Source: Anagrus nilaparvatae (Eukaryota; Arthropoda; Insecta; Hymenoptera; Mymaridae). Taken from it: a stretch of 64,000 bases of DNA. The notes under the pieces are model-generated. The model worked only from the letters and a program-made list of their open reading frames with translations, was not told the origin of the DNA and searched no databases. A program made the position numbers and the translations under genes. Of the stretch, positions 35,691-48,985 are shown piece after piece. Location of the stretch: positions 4,774,001 through 4,838,000 of the forward strand of contig JAKSXM010000272.1 of NCBI GenBank assembly GCA_022575985.1, written 5' to 3'. How positions within the stretch are numbered: the stretch's first letter is position 1; the number at the start of each line of letters is the position of its first letter.

Positions 35691-38604
35691 TTATAATAAA
35701 AACTATATTTTTTGAAAATCAAGGTTTTAAAATAAATTTTCCTTTGTTATACTTATGTATATTATTAACTAAAATCTGTGTCATTATAATAAAGAACAAA
35801 GTCAATTATATATTTCTTATGTTTAAATCTTGCTCAAGTCATTAATTATTAACTTTTTTTTTTGTAAAAACAAATAAGCAATATAAATAAATATATATTA
35901 TATTCATTAGCCTCTTAGTTATTTTAAAAAGTTAACAATTGTTCGGATTTTCAATTACCGAATTAAATGTTTATATTATAGTAAGTTCATTCAATTGCTA
36001 CTGAGTTTTGTTCCCAAATAGATGGGCTTATTCGGTAAAATTAGTAATTTTTCGAAAAAAATCGTAAATTTACGAAATTTAGTATATTAACTAAAAATTT
36101 GAGTATTTCTGATTTTGTTTTGTGATTTCGCAAGAAAAATTGATAATTTACAATTCTTTTTCGAAAATTAACAAAAAATATTTGCTAATTTACAAATTTT
36201 TTCGTAAATTCACAAGAAAAAATCGAGAATTCTCAAATTTGTTCTTAATTTACTAAATTTAGTAAATTTACGATTATTTTCGAAGATTTGCAAAGTTTTC
36301 GAAAATTTTCTATTTTTTTTGTTACATTAAGAAAGTTATCAATAAAATAAAAATGAAATATATATATACGTTCAGGTCCAGCTCTACTCGGTTGTTAGCT
36401 GTGATCGCAATAAAGTTATTGTGATTGGTTCTTACAATAATGTAAACAAACATTATATTATACACAAAAAATTTTAAATTCATATTTTTATAATACAAAT
36501 TGCGAGGTTATCGGTGAATTAAATGTAGGTGTAAACTTTGTTAGTATATTATTTAAAATTTTTGCAATTTTCTCTGAATTCTAACTCTGAATAATGATAA
36601 ATTTTTTGTTTTCATAAATTACAAACATTTCATAACTCAAATCATCAATCTGCGCGCGAAGCGCAGTTGAATTTAATTATTTAAATATTTCATATTTCAA
36701 ATTCTCTTTTAAATGTAAATACTAATTATTTTTATCGACCTACCAGATCAAAATCGATGGATTAGAATAAAAAGTATTTACATTTAAAGCTAAAAAAGGC
36801 GCGTTTTGTGCACATAGTGTCGTTTTGCTATGTATTAAGAAAAATTTTCCTCGTTGGTTTGGTGTTTAGCCAACCTCAAATTACGAAGAAATATAAGATT
36901 AATCGCTAAAAAATGTCTATTTCTATGTATTTTTAATTAGATGAAGACTGATTTTGAACAATGGGTTTATTCAAGGCAAATTTTCGCTTACTTTTCTCCT
37001 CCTTTAACACGTTTTATCAAATAACTTAAAAAAAGCTCGATCAAAGTTTTAAATCCGAAAGAGAACAACTTTGTGACAAAATTTTATAATATTTGAACAA
37101 AATTTAAAATCTGACAATTGAAATTTGATTGCTTTATTCATTGATTTCTTGAAAAAATGAAATTTCTAATTTCAGGGAAGAGTCAATAAAAAACAGCCTT
37201 TATAACTGATCAAAATACCTAATAATGACCTCTCATGTTATAATTTACAGTTTCCTTTAGATATTTTGTTACTAACAAGCCTTTAGAACATTTTAACCAG
37301 GATTTTAGCAGTAATAAGATTTTAGCAAGATTTCTAAAACCTTTTTAAAACGCTTTTAAAACTTTTTTCCTGATTATTACCGATTTTTATTTGTAAATCG
37401 GCACACTACATCAAGTTGTTCATAAAAAATGTTTTTTTAGATAATAGTTTTATGACCTGAATCATATTTGGGTCAGAATTTTTCTCTACGTTCAGTTTGG
37501 GAAATAAGAAATACCCTAATTAATTTTAATATATTTGATATACTAAAGTTTTATTTTTAATTTAAAACATAAATAGGAAAAAAATTTTTTTTACTTGAGA
37601 TGAACTCATAATTATTTTTTTGTATTTTATTTTATCCATATACTTGTAGTACTTATCGCAATCCTCCGGACACGAATAAAGTACGTTTTTACTCTTTAGT
37701 TTATACCTCACGACTCTACTTTTTTTTTCAATTTAATTCATGTATATTTTCCGTAACTACTCTATTGTTATACATGCATATAAATATGTAGTAGGCTGGC
37801 AGTTATAAAAATAATTTTCTATGATTTTCGATTACTGGTCGAAATTAATGGTCATTGTCAATCTTATTTTACCAAAAAAATAAGATTCGCACTTCTATAA
37901 ATACATCGGTTGTTGAAACAAGGATTTTACGTTGATTAAATGAGCTATTTTTGTGATCTTATTTCTTAGTGAATGACCAATTGCACTCTCTGAAAATTAC
38001 TATACGAGATGAGAGTAAATTTTTTAAGCGACAACTTATATTAAAAATTTTCAATAATCACAGGTAGGGTTCAATTACTATTTAATATAGGAATGGATCA
38101 TCTTTTTTACTTTCAGTGTATCGATTGAAAATTCAAGCAATGTTTTGTTTAACTACCAACATAATATGTAGGTATTTATATTGCCTTGTGAAGAAAAGGT
38201 AAATATCTACACTTTTCAAAACTTTAAATATATATATATTTTTTCTTACTCTGTTTATAACATAGCGATTGTAAGTAAAAAATTTTACAATGCATGTAAT
38301 TTACATTTTAAAAAATCCTTAAAAATTTGATTGTTAAGTAAAGCACAGTTACAATATTACATTATATTTGTTTACGTATATAAATGAGTATTTTTAAATC
38401 AAATGTGATAAAACCAAATGGTGATGTTTTCAAGTCCGTTCCAAGGTATTTGTTACCAAAATACACTGTTAAAAGTAAATCCTGCAAACTAGCAAAAGAA
38501 ATATTTTAATGTTTTTAAATAAAATTATTGTAAAAATATTCTGATGCGAAATTTCACATTGAATAAGACTCTGGGTTCCAAACATTGGTTTAAACTCGGT
38601 TTAA
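35691..38604. other. Intronic AT-rich DNA, no gene seen
   Basis: At 36040-36310 there is cryptic simplicity: many overlapping variants of GTAAATTTACGAAATTTAG and TTTTCGAAAATT in both orientations. A copy of the 34478-34535 repeat segment lies at 37425-37480. No coding signal was found. Confidence 0.45.
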
Positions 38605-39506
38605 CCCATTTGCGCCTTATCGACCATCCAGGGACAGTTGAATATTTTTATATGAAAAAGTGAATATTTTGAGCTAATAATGTCACCTCATAGGTATTTT
38701 GGGTCGCTTTTTTCATTTTTGAGGTCCATTTTCACCTACAACCCCTAGGTAAGGAGGTATCAACCCCTAAAGTAGGGTTAAATTTACAGAATCTTTTAAA
38801 ATGTTTATTTACTCGATAAAAAACTTACTAGGCATTGAAATTGATTTTTTCGACTTTAAAAAAGTTAAAAAATAAAAATATAAGTATTTGCAGAAAACTT
38901 ACCATATCTGGGGGGTGAATACGGAGGGTTGAGGGGGTGGATTTTACAAGTATTTGAAATTCAGAAATTTTGGACTGGAAACATCACCTAGTAGGTTTTT
39001 TGGGTCGCTCTTTTCGTTTTTGAGGTTCATTTTAACCTACAACCCCTAGGTAAGGAGTTATCAACCCCTAAGGTGGGGTGAAATTTACAAAATCTTTTGA
39101 AATGTTTATTTACGTGATAAAAACTTACTAGGCATTGAAAAAATTTCTGAATTTCAAATACTTGTAAAATCCACCCCCTCGACCCTCCGTATTCACCCCT
39201 TAGATAAGGTAAGTTCTCTGTAAATACTTATATTTTCATTTTTTAACTTTTTTAAAACCGAAAAAATCAATTTCAATATCTAGTAAGTTTTTCATCACGT
39301 AAATAAAGATTTCAAAAGAGTTTGTAAATTTTACCCTACTTTAGGGGTTGATACCTCCTTACCTAGGGGTTGTAGGTACAAATGGACCACAAAAATGAAA
39401 AGAGCGACCCAAAAAACCTAGTAGGTGACGTTTTTAGCTCAAAATATTCACTTTTTCATATAAAAATATTCAACTGTCCCTGTATGATCGATTAGGCGCT
39501 AATGGG
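38605..39506. mobile_element. piggyBac-type non-autonomous foldback element, 902 bp
   Basis: The left end is TTAA|CCCATTTGCGCC and the right end is GGCGCTAATGGG|TTAA. TTAA duplication plus a CCC...GGG terminus is the piggyBac signature. Arms of about 350 bp pair, sharing 'GGGACAGTTGAATATTTTTA' and 'TTTTGGGTCGCT'. Inside are direct copies of a ~150-bp block with 'ACCTACAACCCCTAGGTAAG' at about 38735 and 39040, and an inverted one near 39350. No transposase frame is present, so mobilisation would need a helper elsewhere. Confidence 0.9.
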
Positions 39507-39510
39507 TTAA

Positions 39511-40972
39511 GCAGTACATACATGAAACAATTTGAAAATGAAAAACCAAGTTTTTATTGGTTTTATAAATATGTTTAAGGATTAAAAAAACTTATAACTG
39601 GTTTGTGTTTTTACACAACAAACTGCAGTTGTATTTGGCATAAAAAATATTTCTAATAAGAGTTTCAGAATCTTATCTCTGCAAAGGGCAATAACGGCGG
39701 CCTCTCGAAATTCGAATTTAGTCGAGAAACGAAATTTATCCGAGATTTTACCTGTTTGTACATTAATAATAATTTTGTAAATTTCTATTCAATCTTACTT
39801 TTGATAAATAAAAATATTTTCTTTGCGACAGATTGCCGAAAAAAAAATTTTTAACTTTTTTTTTTAACTGTTTCCGAAAAACTTTTATAAATTTTTGAAA
39901 ATTGATCCGTTTTAAATGTCAATTTATCTGAATAGATAAGAATTAATTACAAGTTGAGTAAATCGTCATAGTAAAATTCGCCCATATTTCTTAGATATGA
40001 AGGATTGTCTGACATTTTTGAAAATTAGCTGAGCGGAAGACCTATACAGCATATGTCACCCGCAAAATTTTTTGTCATTTTGACAACTGTTTTGTGATCT
40101 TTCATTTAATGGGTTTCGTTTGTTGCTTATGTCACACAAACCCACATACGCACAAAAATAAATATCAGTAAGCTATATGAGGGATTCCATGGCAGCTAGG
40201 CCTGAAAAACTTTATGGAAATCTGTCAAAATAATTTTTTTTTTGAAAGTTAAATTAACGTTAACTTGTGTACCCATTTGTAGCTTTTTAGATGTTATTAT
40301 TTATTTTTGGCATCAATTTCCAAAAGTTTGGACTATTTTTGTAAATTTTCGCAAATTTTCTTATTAACGCCAATAGACTCTATTGCTTATTTTACATTGC
40401 AGAATATTTTCCTTTTGGGTACTTATAAGAAATTTCCCGTTAGGTTCTATTCCAATGTTCAAAAGTGATTTGGCCTACGCATGTGTGAGAAAATCATTAT
40501 TTACAACTTCTACTTTGAGCTAAATTCTTGGCTTAAGTTACAAAAAATTATCTCAAAATTATAGTATTATAGTGAATTTACGATTCAAAAAAAAATTTTC
40601 ACATATTGTTGATAATTTACTTTTTTTAAATGAAAATTTACTAAATTAACTATTTACTAAGTTAACTAAATTTAAAGGAGTCAATTTTAACAGTGCACTA
40701 ATTTAAAAAATATCAAGGTTAGCAAACAAGAAATTTAAGTCCAACTAGAATCAACTTTTGGACCTTAAAAGCGAATTTTAGGAGAAATTTCGAATAAGTT
40801 TCCTTAAAGGCGAATATTTTTAATGTAAAATAAACATTTGGCATCAATACTAAGGAAATTTTGGGACAATTTACTAAATTAGTTCAAAACACGAAAATGA
40901 ATGCCAAAAATCGAGAATTGGATCAAGAAAGCTTAAAATAGGTAAGAGAACTTACATTTACTTACACTTATA
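39511..40972. other. Intronic AT-rich DNA, no gene seen
   Basis: A fragment of the 'ACAACAAACTGCAG' and 'TTATAACTGGTTTGTG' repeat lies inverted at 39590-39640. Nothing coding was recognised. Confidence 0.45.
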
Positions 40973-40981
40973 GAAAAAAAA
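40973..40981. repeat. 9-bp target-site duplication of the MULE, left copy
   Basis: GAAAAAAAA at 40973-40981 is repeated at 42805-42813. Nine bases is the usual size for Mutator-like elements. The low complexity weakens the case somewhat. Confidence 0.6.
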
Positions 40982-41166
40982 GGTAGGGGGGCATTTTTTA
41001 TAAAATATTTTTTATAATTTTTTTTTTTATAAAAACAATTTTTTATACATTCAAAATTTAATAATTTTATTTTTTTTATAACATTTTTTTATAAAAATTT
41101 ATTTTTATAATTTTTTTTTTATAATAATTTATAAAATTTTATAAAATTATAATTACTATTTTTTTA

Positions 41167-42486
41167 TTATACTATATTACTATCATTTTGTACATATTCG
41201 TCATATTTGGATACTATTGTAAGAATTTTTTCTTCTCTTTTTTTTCTTTTTGGATCTTGTCCTTTTCTGATTTTTTGGCCTAAATGTAGTTGCCGAATCA
41301 TAATTTCAGTATCTGCTTGCTCTTTCTTCAACTCTGTTACGAATGAATAGAAACTAGGGTGATCTTTTCCCATCACAACTCTGAGGCGATTATGCCAGCC
41401 CTCTGACAAATTATTAGTGCGTGCAGTGCCTTGAAGAACGGAGTCATATTGATTCCACAATCGGGGGTGGTAACGAGGAGGAACCTTTCGACGTCTTCCT
41501 CTTGCTGGTATGCCAGATACATAAGTAGTTTGGAAATACTTGTAGACAGGTTCAAAATCATCTGGAATTTCATGACTTAAGGCTTCAAAATGAGTTTCAA
41601 CGTCTTCAGTTGGTACGAATGCGAGAGCTATTAGTTGATGGGTGGCATCTCGTATGGATGAATCATTTGGATCGGAATATCTTGCTTGTAATCCATTACT
41701 TTGAACGTGTCTACATATAATGATATACATAATATTATATAATAATTAAGAATATATTAATATGTACCTATAAACACTTTGTCCTAGATGAAAAAGACAA
41801 CATCGAACCTTATCCGCAGTAAAAAATTCTTTTGTGGCATTAATGATCGCTAACTCGAAATCCGTCATTACGCTAACAATATGATAGCGAACAATTGAAA
41901 GAAAATGTTAGGTGAGCATCTAAATGTTCCGTTGACAAACCACACAGTACATCGAAATAAGTTCCGTAAATTTTCTTTAGTCGCAAAAATAATAATTCGC
42001 CCACCATCATAATCTTCATCTTCATCTTCATAAGAATCGTATAATATAAATAATTCACCATCCATAGTTGTACGAAAAGTTGTAGCTATTTTCTCCAAAT
42101 CATTGATAGTTTGAGGATTGGATGGCATGTTTTTAAGCCTGAGTCGCGATACGCCCCTCCGTAAATTTATTCTATCGGGTAACTGGGCTAGTACCCCTAC
42201 ATTCATAAATAAATAAAATTAATTATCTATGCAGAATTAGGTTATTCAAAAATACGACAAATACGACTAACATGAAGGAACGTCTCTAAGAGAGGGGATC
42301 TGGAGATCCCTTTACAAGTCTTAAATTATCTGCACCACCAGCGGTAATCGCGCGAGCCTCACAATCGGGATTATTTTTACATAACCAATACGCTCTTGCT
42401 CCAACGGCACCGCTATTTTTATAATACAGAAAACCGTCTATATGTAAAAGATATCCAGAGCCTTTAGATTTAATTAATTCTGCCAT
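41167..42486 (-). pseudogene. Decayed FLYWCH-MULE transposase
   Basis: From 42486 the protein begins MAELIKSKGSGYLLH, followed by a FLYWCH zinc finger (FLYYKN...YWLCKNNPDCEARAI). The frame stops at 42286. The next block (to 41868) has GVLAQLPDRINLRRGVSR, NLPP-like KNMPSNPQTINDLEKI, and VNGTFRCSPNIFFQLFAI. A frame change and a deletion of about 40 residues lead to MTDFELAIINATKEFF and CCLFHLGQSVYR. A 57-nt GT-AG intron (41711-41767) joins in phase to HVQSNGL. The last block carries ALAFVP, YKYFQTTYVSG, RYHPRLWNQYDSV and TARTNNLSEGWHNRL, ending at 41167. These are the classic MULE blocks. The first catalytic Asp (DGTF) is Asn here (NGTF), so the enzyme would be dead even without the deletions. 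Confidence 0.92.
41711..41767 (-). other. 57-nt intron in the MULE transposase
   Basis: Donor GTACAT follows TATAG (YR). Acceptor TATATGTAG precedes ACACGTTCAA (HVQ). Removing it restores the continuous family sequence GQSVYRHVQSNGL, which strongly supports it. Confidence 0.8.
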
Positions 42487-43072
42487 TTTTATTTTTAATT
42501 TAAAAAAAACACAAAAATTTAAACTTTTTTTTTAAAGACACATAAATATTCAACCAAACAAAAACAATAACCTGAAATTTGTTGTTTATTTAAATTTATT
42601 ACCAATTTTGAAAATAAAACAAAAGATAATGTATTTTTAATTTTAAATTTAAAAAGTAAATTTATAAAAAAAATTTTATAAAAAAGAATAATTATAAAAA
42701 AATTTTAATAAAAAATGTCTATTATAAAAAAAAAAATTATAAAAAATTGTTTTTATAAAAAAAAAAGTTTATAAAAAATATTTTATAAAAAAAGGACCCC
42801 AACCGAAAAAAAAGTTTGATTTCAGATGGTGTGGAAATCCTTGCATATTATATACTCATAATTTTTTAAATTTTAAAAGTGAATGTCTGTCTGTTTGTTG
42901 GTCATTGTATAATTTACTAATACGATAATATACCAATCTGATTATAGTCATGAACATGCGGTTTCCAGCAAAACAAGGGTGAAAATATAAAAGCAACACT
43001 GGCTGTATATGCTATAGATTAATTAAGAAGAATTAGAATTTTTTTGAAAAAAACCAAAGAAAAAATAGCTTT

Positions 43073-43876
43073 TTGAGTCCATTATTTTTTATATTGGGTC
43101 CATTATTTTTTATCATTTATGTAAACGACTTACTAGATCTTATTGATAATATCTCTTTATATGCTGATGATACTGTGATCTACTGTTCAAAAAAAATATG
43201 GAAAGAAAACTATGAATAAATATTTAGCACTTGTGAATAGTTGGTATTATGTCAATAAACTATCTGTTAACACTAAAAAAACAGTTTATGTAACATTCAC
43301 TAATAGAGTTAAATCATTACCTAACAATATTAATATAGTAGTAAATAATGAATCATTAAAACGAGTCACAAGTGTAAAATATTTAGAAGTAATATACGAC
43401 CAACATCTAAAATGGAAAGATCACATACTGAATACATTCAAAAAAACTAAGTATCTGATTTATATAATTGTTAGGCTAAATAATATCTTGAGTTACAATA
43501 ACCTAATTTCAGTATGTTACGCCTTTTTTCATAGCATAGCCTCATATGGAATTTTAGCATGAGGAAGCGCCTATGGTAACTCAATTGATTTACTACATAA
43601 ATTAAAAAGTAAAATTATAAACATAATTATTAATAATAAAGAATATAAAAGTAAAAAACTTTAAAGATTCCTATTAATATCCAACAAACTTACTTAAAAA
43701 CAAGAAGTAAATCAATTGAAGTACCAAGGTGTGCGTTGGAGGTTGGTAAGAAATTATACAGCTATCAAGCAATAAAATTATATAATCAATTACCAAGTAA
43801 TCTAAAAATGCTAGATATCAATAAAAAAAGCTCTAAATATAATATCAAAAATTGGATAAACAATTCTAAACTGTAG
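43073..43876 (+). pseudogene. Decayed non-LTR retrotransposon (LINE) reverse transcriptase, 3' half
   Basis: LGPLFFIIYVNDLLDLI (from 43094) and LYADDTVIYCSKK carry RT motifs 4 and 5, with the catalytic YADD at 43160-43171. The frame stops at 43217. It resumes one base shifted as LSVNTKKTVYVTFTNR (K(T/S) block) and VKYLEVIYDQHLKWKDHI ('YLG...D..L.W..H' block), to an in-frame TGA at 43560. After a further frame change it reads EVPRCALEVGKKLYSYQAI and LYNQLPSNLKMLD, ending at TAG 43874-43876. These are the conserved C-terminal blocks of Jockey/CR1-type ORF2. The 5' half is missing, and a small duplication 'GTCCATTATTTTTTAT' marks the 5' break. It is not functional. Confidence 0.92.
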
Positions 43877-44044
43877 TCTATTTTATCATATTGTTAACTA
43901 ATTTATAGATGTGTTGCTCAAACCCTTTTCTAATTTTAGTTTCATTTTTATAATTAATTTTAAGTTTTATTTTTATTATATACTGATTCCTCTACTGTAG
44001 GCCTATAATATGTAACACTATTGTATATATTATTTGAATTGGAA

Positions 44045-44245
44045 GTTTTTGTTGTTATCAAGGCCTGACTCCCACTTCAAATTATTCTAAGTCCCTGAAT
44101 CGAAAATATTCTAAGTCCATTTCACCCCCCCCCTAAAAAACGTCACTTTTTTACCCCCCCCCCCTAAAAGCGTCACTTTTTCACCCCCCCCCTGCCGAGC
44201 CAAACTTTTTCAAATATCCCATCCAATGAACATGTTCCATGTTAA
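44045..44245 (-). repeat. Poly-C/'AACATGTTCCATG' repeat (inverted family copy 4)
   Basis: It reads GTCCCTGAATCGAAAATATT, AAGTCCATTTCACC, three poly-C runs separated by 'CTAAAA(A)(A/G)CGTCACTTTTT'-type linkers, then ATATCCCATCCAATGAACAT and GTTCCATGTT. This is the reverse complement of 18583-18720, but with three rather than two poly-C/linker units, so the unit copy number varies. Confidence 0.85.
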
Positions 44246-47200
44246 TATCAAGAAAAAAGAATTATATGAAGTTTTTTGAATTCTATTGCTTTTTTTGGAG
44301 GGGGATTCTCCCCCTGCATTTACACCCCTCATGCCAATTTTGGGAGTACTTTTGTTGATTAATGGGTTTCACTCACGTTTACGGGTCTTTTTGATCCTGA
44401 ATTAGGATTTAACGAGCCAAAACAAAGATTAGAGTAAATCTTATTAAAAAATCTTAGTAAAAAATTTTTTTTGCATTTTTCCTACCGAAAACTTATTGCT
44501 AACATCATTTTAAGTGTTTTTTAGCAATTTCCAGAAAAAATTTTAGCGATTTGGTGGGGGCGGGGGCGAAAAAGATCCCTATTTAGAACCGGGCATAGCT
44601 TTGATATGATTTTAAATGGCATTAAAAGAATTAATTTTTTTTTACAGTTTAGAATTTCTAAAATAAAAAAGAAAAATATTATTTTCCCACGTAAAAAGTT
44701 TTTTGAATATTTTACGGCAAATTAATTTACCATTGCCTGAAAGCAAAAGTTTTTACCCAATTGTTTAAATCTGCTTTTAATCTCTTGAAAATTAAAATTA
44801 AAATTGGTGAAAATAAAATGTATTTTAAAATTAACATTTTTAATTTTGAGCAAAATAAATTGCTTAATGTTTTGTATAAAACTTAAATTACAGAAATTTA
44901 TTTTATAGAATACCAATTCCTAACTTGTTGTTACTAAACGATTAAAGATTACAGAGCATAAAAATAAAATAAAAAATTTTATTTGGGGTTTACAAGAACA
45001 TTCGGTATTAACGAGGAATGAAAAGAAAAACAGTTTAAAACGCACGTGTAAAATTTACTATACCAAATCGAAATCGAGGCCTCTCGAGAGGATAAAATGT
45101 GGTAAGGATGCAATAATGCAAGAGATTCTTTTACACGCATTTAAATACAGAAAGACACGTCTATCGAAGGAATAAGAAAGTTAAAGTTAAATGTTACCAC
45201 GAAACTGGCTCGTGCCCAAGATAAAAAAATGTTATTTTTGTTACATGTATAAGTAAGAGAAGAAGGAATATTGTCCCAAATAAACCCATATATAAATCCA
45301 ACACCATTGAATAAACCACCTAAAATGAACTTTTTATTTTTGTATCGATACACCGTTATAATTCTCTTGGAAGTATAAAAGGAAAGGATATAAAAAAGGG
45401 CAAAGGAGGAGAAGAAGGTACACAACGTCGAACCTTGTAAAAAAATTGATACGGAAAGATAAAAGTATGTATGTATTTGTATACGTACATGTAAATGATA
45501 TTTATTTTTTATATAGGTATAAAGTGCAGGTGTTTGCGGAGGAGTTTTTTTTGGTACCAATAAAAAGAAGAGAAAGCACTTATGACGTCAAGGATAAAAA
45601 AATTTTTTTTATTTTTTTCTTTGTAAAAATCATTGTTTTGCAAAAATTTGAGTGAAGCAGTATTATCAACTATCTAAGAATAGAAAAAAAAGGACGCTGA
45701 TTTTGTTTAAGAAGCATTTTTCTCTCACAGTAGAAATAATGGAGACTACATTGTAACAAAATATACGAACCAGCTGCCACCGTTTAATCGAGGCATTATT
45801 ATAATATATTATAACTAGGAAGAGAGAGTACATGTCGAGAGGTTAGAGATTACTGACTAAAGAAAAACGGCAAATGTATTGTTCTAGGTCACCGTTATAC
45901 CTATTCGATACTAATTTTTTTTTTTTTTTTTTGGTCTCGAGTTCATTGTGCATTTTATAAAGAATAGAATGAATAAATAGTAAAATTTTCATGACCATTA
46001 TTGTGGTAAAAGCAATTCTTTTATATGCAATTTGGTCAACAATTTATGAAAATATATCAGTTATGAATTCAATATATTTCTGAAAAACATAATTTTTATT
46101 TTTAATCCAAAATACTAGATCGTTGGCCAATTTTTCAAATGTTAATTTAAAATTATTTCAATTTTAGGTCCGATCACTCTTCAGGTAAACCCATCGAGAT
46201 ATTCTCGATGGGTAAACCCATCACATAGATAAAAGCATGTTTTTTGTTTATTGTCAGGTCAAAGAACGAGCTTATAGAATTGGCAAATTTTAAAACATGA
46301 TGATAAGTCTCTATATATAGATATTAATATTCAAAGCATTGAATCGGAGTTGGTAAAACGAGGTATAGAAAATTAAAATTAGTCATTTGTTTAACACTTA
46401 TTTTTGTTATTATTAATAGGACTCGACTCGATAAAAAATATAATAAATAAATAAAAAAAACAATAATTAAGTTATATGATGTGTTCTTTAAGAATTATCA
46501 AGACATTCTTAAATTATTATCATACTTAAAAAAAAATGAATAATAACTACATATGTAAACATGAAAATAAAATTAAATTTTAACAGCAAACAATTAACTA
46601 TATGAGTAATTTCATTCTGGCTTATCGCAAACTCTTTGAACTTTTGAAATTTTATAAATCCATTAAAATTATATTTCTTAATATTTGCCTTCAAGGCCGA
46701 TAGAAACGCAGCTTCATAAAATATGGGTTTTAAGGTTATTTTTCCTATTCTGTCGTACCTTTTCTGAGGTAAAAAAAATTATTCTCTAAAACCGTAATTT
46801 TACATTAAGTTATCGATTTATTTGTACCAAATATGGGCATTTAGTTTATTGACTACCCTCTCGAAAAAAATGGGAACGAGACGGTGTAATTAGCTAATAA
46901 ATTTAAATCAAGAAGCACATTGGAATGATAGATTATAAACAAGTACCGATGCCAAACTATCTTTGAATATTACTTTGAAATGACTGAGAAATTAAAAATG
47001 TATTTAAAAAAGTAAATAAAGTGGATTCTAAGATATATTTATTTACATACAACAAAAGAGTAAATTATAATTATTATGCGCGGTTGCTACAGAGGTGTTA
47101 CGAACTGGTTACGAAGTTGTAAAAGAATGAGAGGCAAACAGAAGAGATCCTTTTAGCTTATTGCATCCGGGAAGAAATCCACGACCCCTAAATAAAGTTA

Positions 47201-48985
47201 TAAGTACAATTTAATGATGCTTGCTAAAACAATGTTAGTGTTTCCTCTTTTTTTTACCTCAATAATAAATAACTTTTCGAAAATATTTCAACACTTTTGA
47301 ATCTTTGTATCTTTTTTTAACAATAATTAGAATAACGTAAGACAAAAATTTTTAATATTTAACAGTTTAGCTTCCAAAAATTTTATTTTACATAATGAAG
47401 AATAATTTAAATTGCGTTTGTATATGTAATTTTCAATTTTCATACAATAAATTTAAAGGTATTCTGAGTATATTATATAATTACATAAATATATTGTGTA
47501 CTTTAATTTTTTTTCATTAATTATTATAATGTTAAGTACACGTTGGTATTGGTTACTTCAGGTTACATAGTTAGGCCTTATGAAAGATAATACACATTCT
47601 TTGTCCTTATATTCAGAGAGAAGGTATAAGCTTCAGCGCCCTCGCCTTCCTACCAAACAGCCAAAATAAAGTATAAAAAATATAAATTATATAAAAACAT
47701 TAAAAAAATACTTTATTTTAAGTTTAAAATATAACTAAAAGTAGAAAAATCAAATTTTCATTTTTTTTTTTTTTAATTTTTTGACTAAATTGCAAATTTT
47801 ATAAAAAAATTGTTAATAAATATCATTATAATAAAGCGAAGGCTTTTTCATTTTAGGTACAAACATATTTTTATTAAGTTTTTTATTTTTACGTGATTTT
47901 TTCTAAGTGATTTATGAGACAACCGTTTGAAAAATTGTTTGAACTTTTCGTTTTCTATGGTTCTTTTCAGAAAATTCAGAACGAAGTCAGAAGCCATAAC
48001 GAATAAAAATACTTGGAAAAATATTTTGATGATCATATGAAGTAAAAGCTTTTGCAGATCATTCTAATGATGGGTTAGAAAAAGAAAAATAAGTCATCGC
48101 TTTACAATATGCTCCATTTTAAAAAATTTCCAGAAAAAAGTGGTTTTGAATAAATTTTTCACCTACCGATATTAAGACATAACAAAAAAAATGTCTAATA
48201 AATGAATAATCAAATAAAATAAAGTCTTCAAATTATTAATAATGCTCTTCGTTTTTTCTGTAAGGTTATCATTAGTATATCTTTAGTGAAAATATTAAGC
48301 TCTTATCTCACATTATCATCAAAATATTTCTTCAAGTATTTTTATTCGTTACGGCTTTTTATCGGTAGGTGAGAAAATCGTATTTTAAACAACTATTCAA
48401 AAGAAAAAAATTGAGACAAAGAGAAAAGGATAATGTTTTACTCAGTTTATAATTGAAAAGAAACAATGTATACTTTTTATTTGTAAAAATAATTTTTTCA
48501 TTAAAATTCATTTATTTATTGTATTGCAAAGATCAAGTATTTCTTTAATTGGTACTGAATATGTACAAGAAATTCTTCAAAGTAACAGGAATAACTTTTT
48601 CCACTTTTAAAAATATTTATTAATATTTGTTAACAATAAATATATTTCAGAAAAACTGCATTGTTATTTTAAAGACAGCAATATATTTAAAATCTGGATT
48701 GCCCCTTTTTCAAATAAAAATTATTTCATGTATGTTTTCTTTCAAAGTATTGGAATTTTAGGAACTTTAACCCAGAGGCCTTAGCTTGACCCTTAAACAG
48801 GAGTTCTGATTATGTGCATAAATAATTAAAATTCAAAGAACTGTTTTTCTAGTCAACTTACAAACAAATCAAAACAACAATTTTTTTATTTAAAAATGTT
48901 AACAAATTTTATTGACATATATTTTTTATATGCATAGACTTTTTTAATTCAGTGTAAAAAATGAAATTAAATAAACTATACTCAC
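44246..48985. other. Intronic AT-rich DNA next to Fhos exon 48986-49150
   Basis: The longest frame is 45141-45560 (minus, 139 codons). It is hydrophobic and Tyr/Phe-rich with no motif I recognise, so I do not call it a gene. A 23-bp hairpin is at 46190-46212. Nothing else stands out. Confidence 0.45.
46190..46212. repeat. Short perfect hairpin CCCATCGAGA-TAT-TCTCGATGGG
   Basis: A 10-bp stem with a 3-nt loop, flanked on both sides by GTAAACCCATC-type direct repeats. Its role is unknown. Confidence 0.7.

Larger units (their letters stand above)
40982..42804 (-). mobile_element. Compact Mutator-like (FLYWCH-MULE) DNA transposon
   Basis: The ends are GGT(A/T)GGGG followed by a long AT-rich inverted repeat ('TTTTTTATAAAATATTTTTT') that pairs between about 40990-41160 and 42640-42800. 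The interior is almost wholly occupied by one decayed transposase gene on the minus strand. With the GAAAAAAAA duplication on both sides, the element is complete at its borders but internally deleted. It sits in the Fhos intron in the same orientation as that gene. Confidence 0.88.

Noticed and set aside
41373..41573. 66-codon minus frame
   Set aside because: Shadow of the MULE transposase in another frame.
45141..45560. 139-codon hydrophobic minus frame
   Set aside because: Longest unassigned frame, but no motif, no splice context and AT-driven Phe/Tyr/Ile/Asn composition. Kept as a chance frame unless expression is shown.
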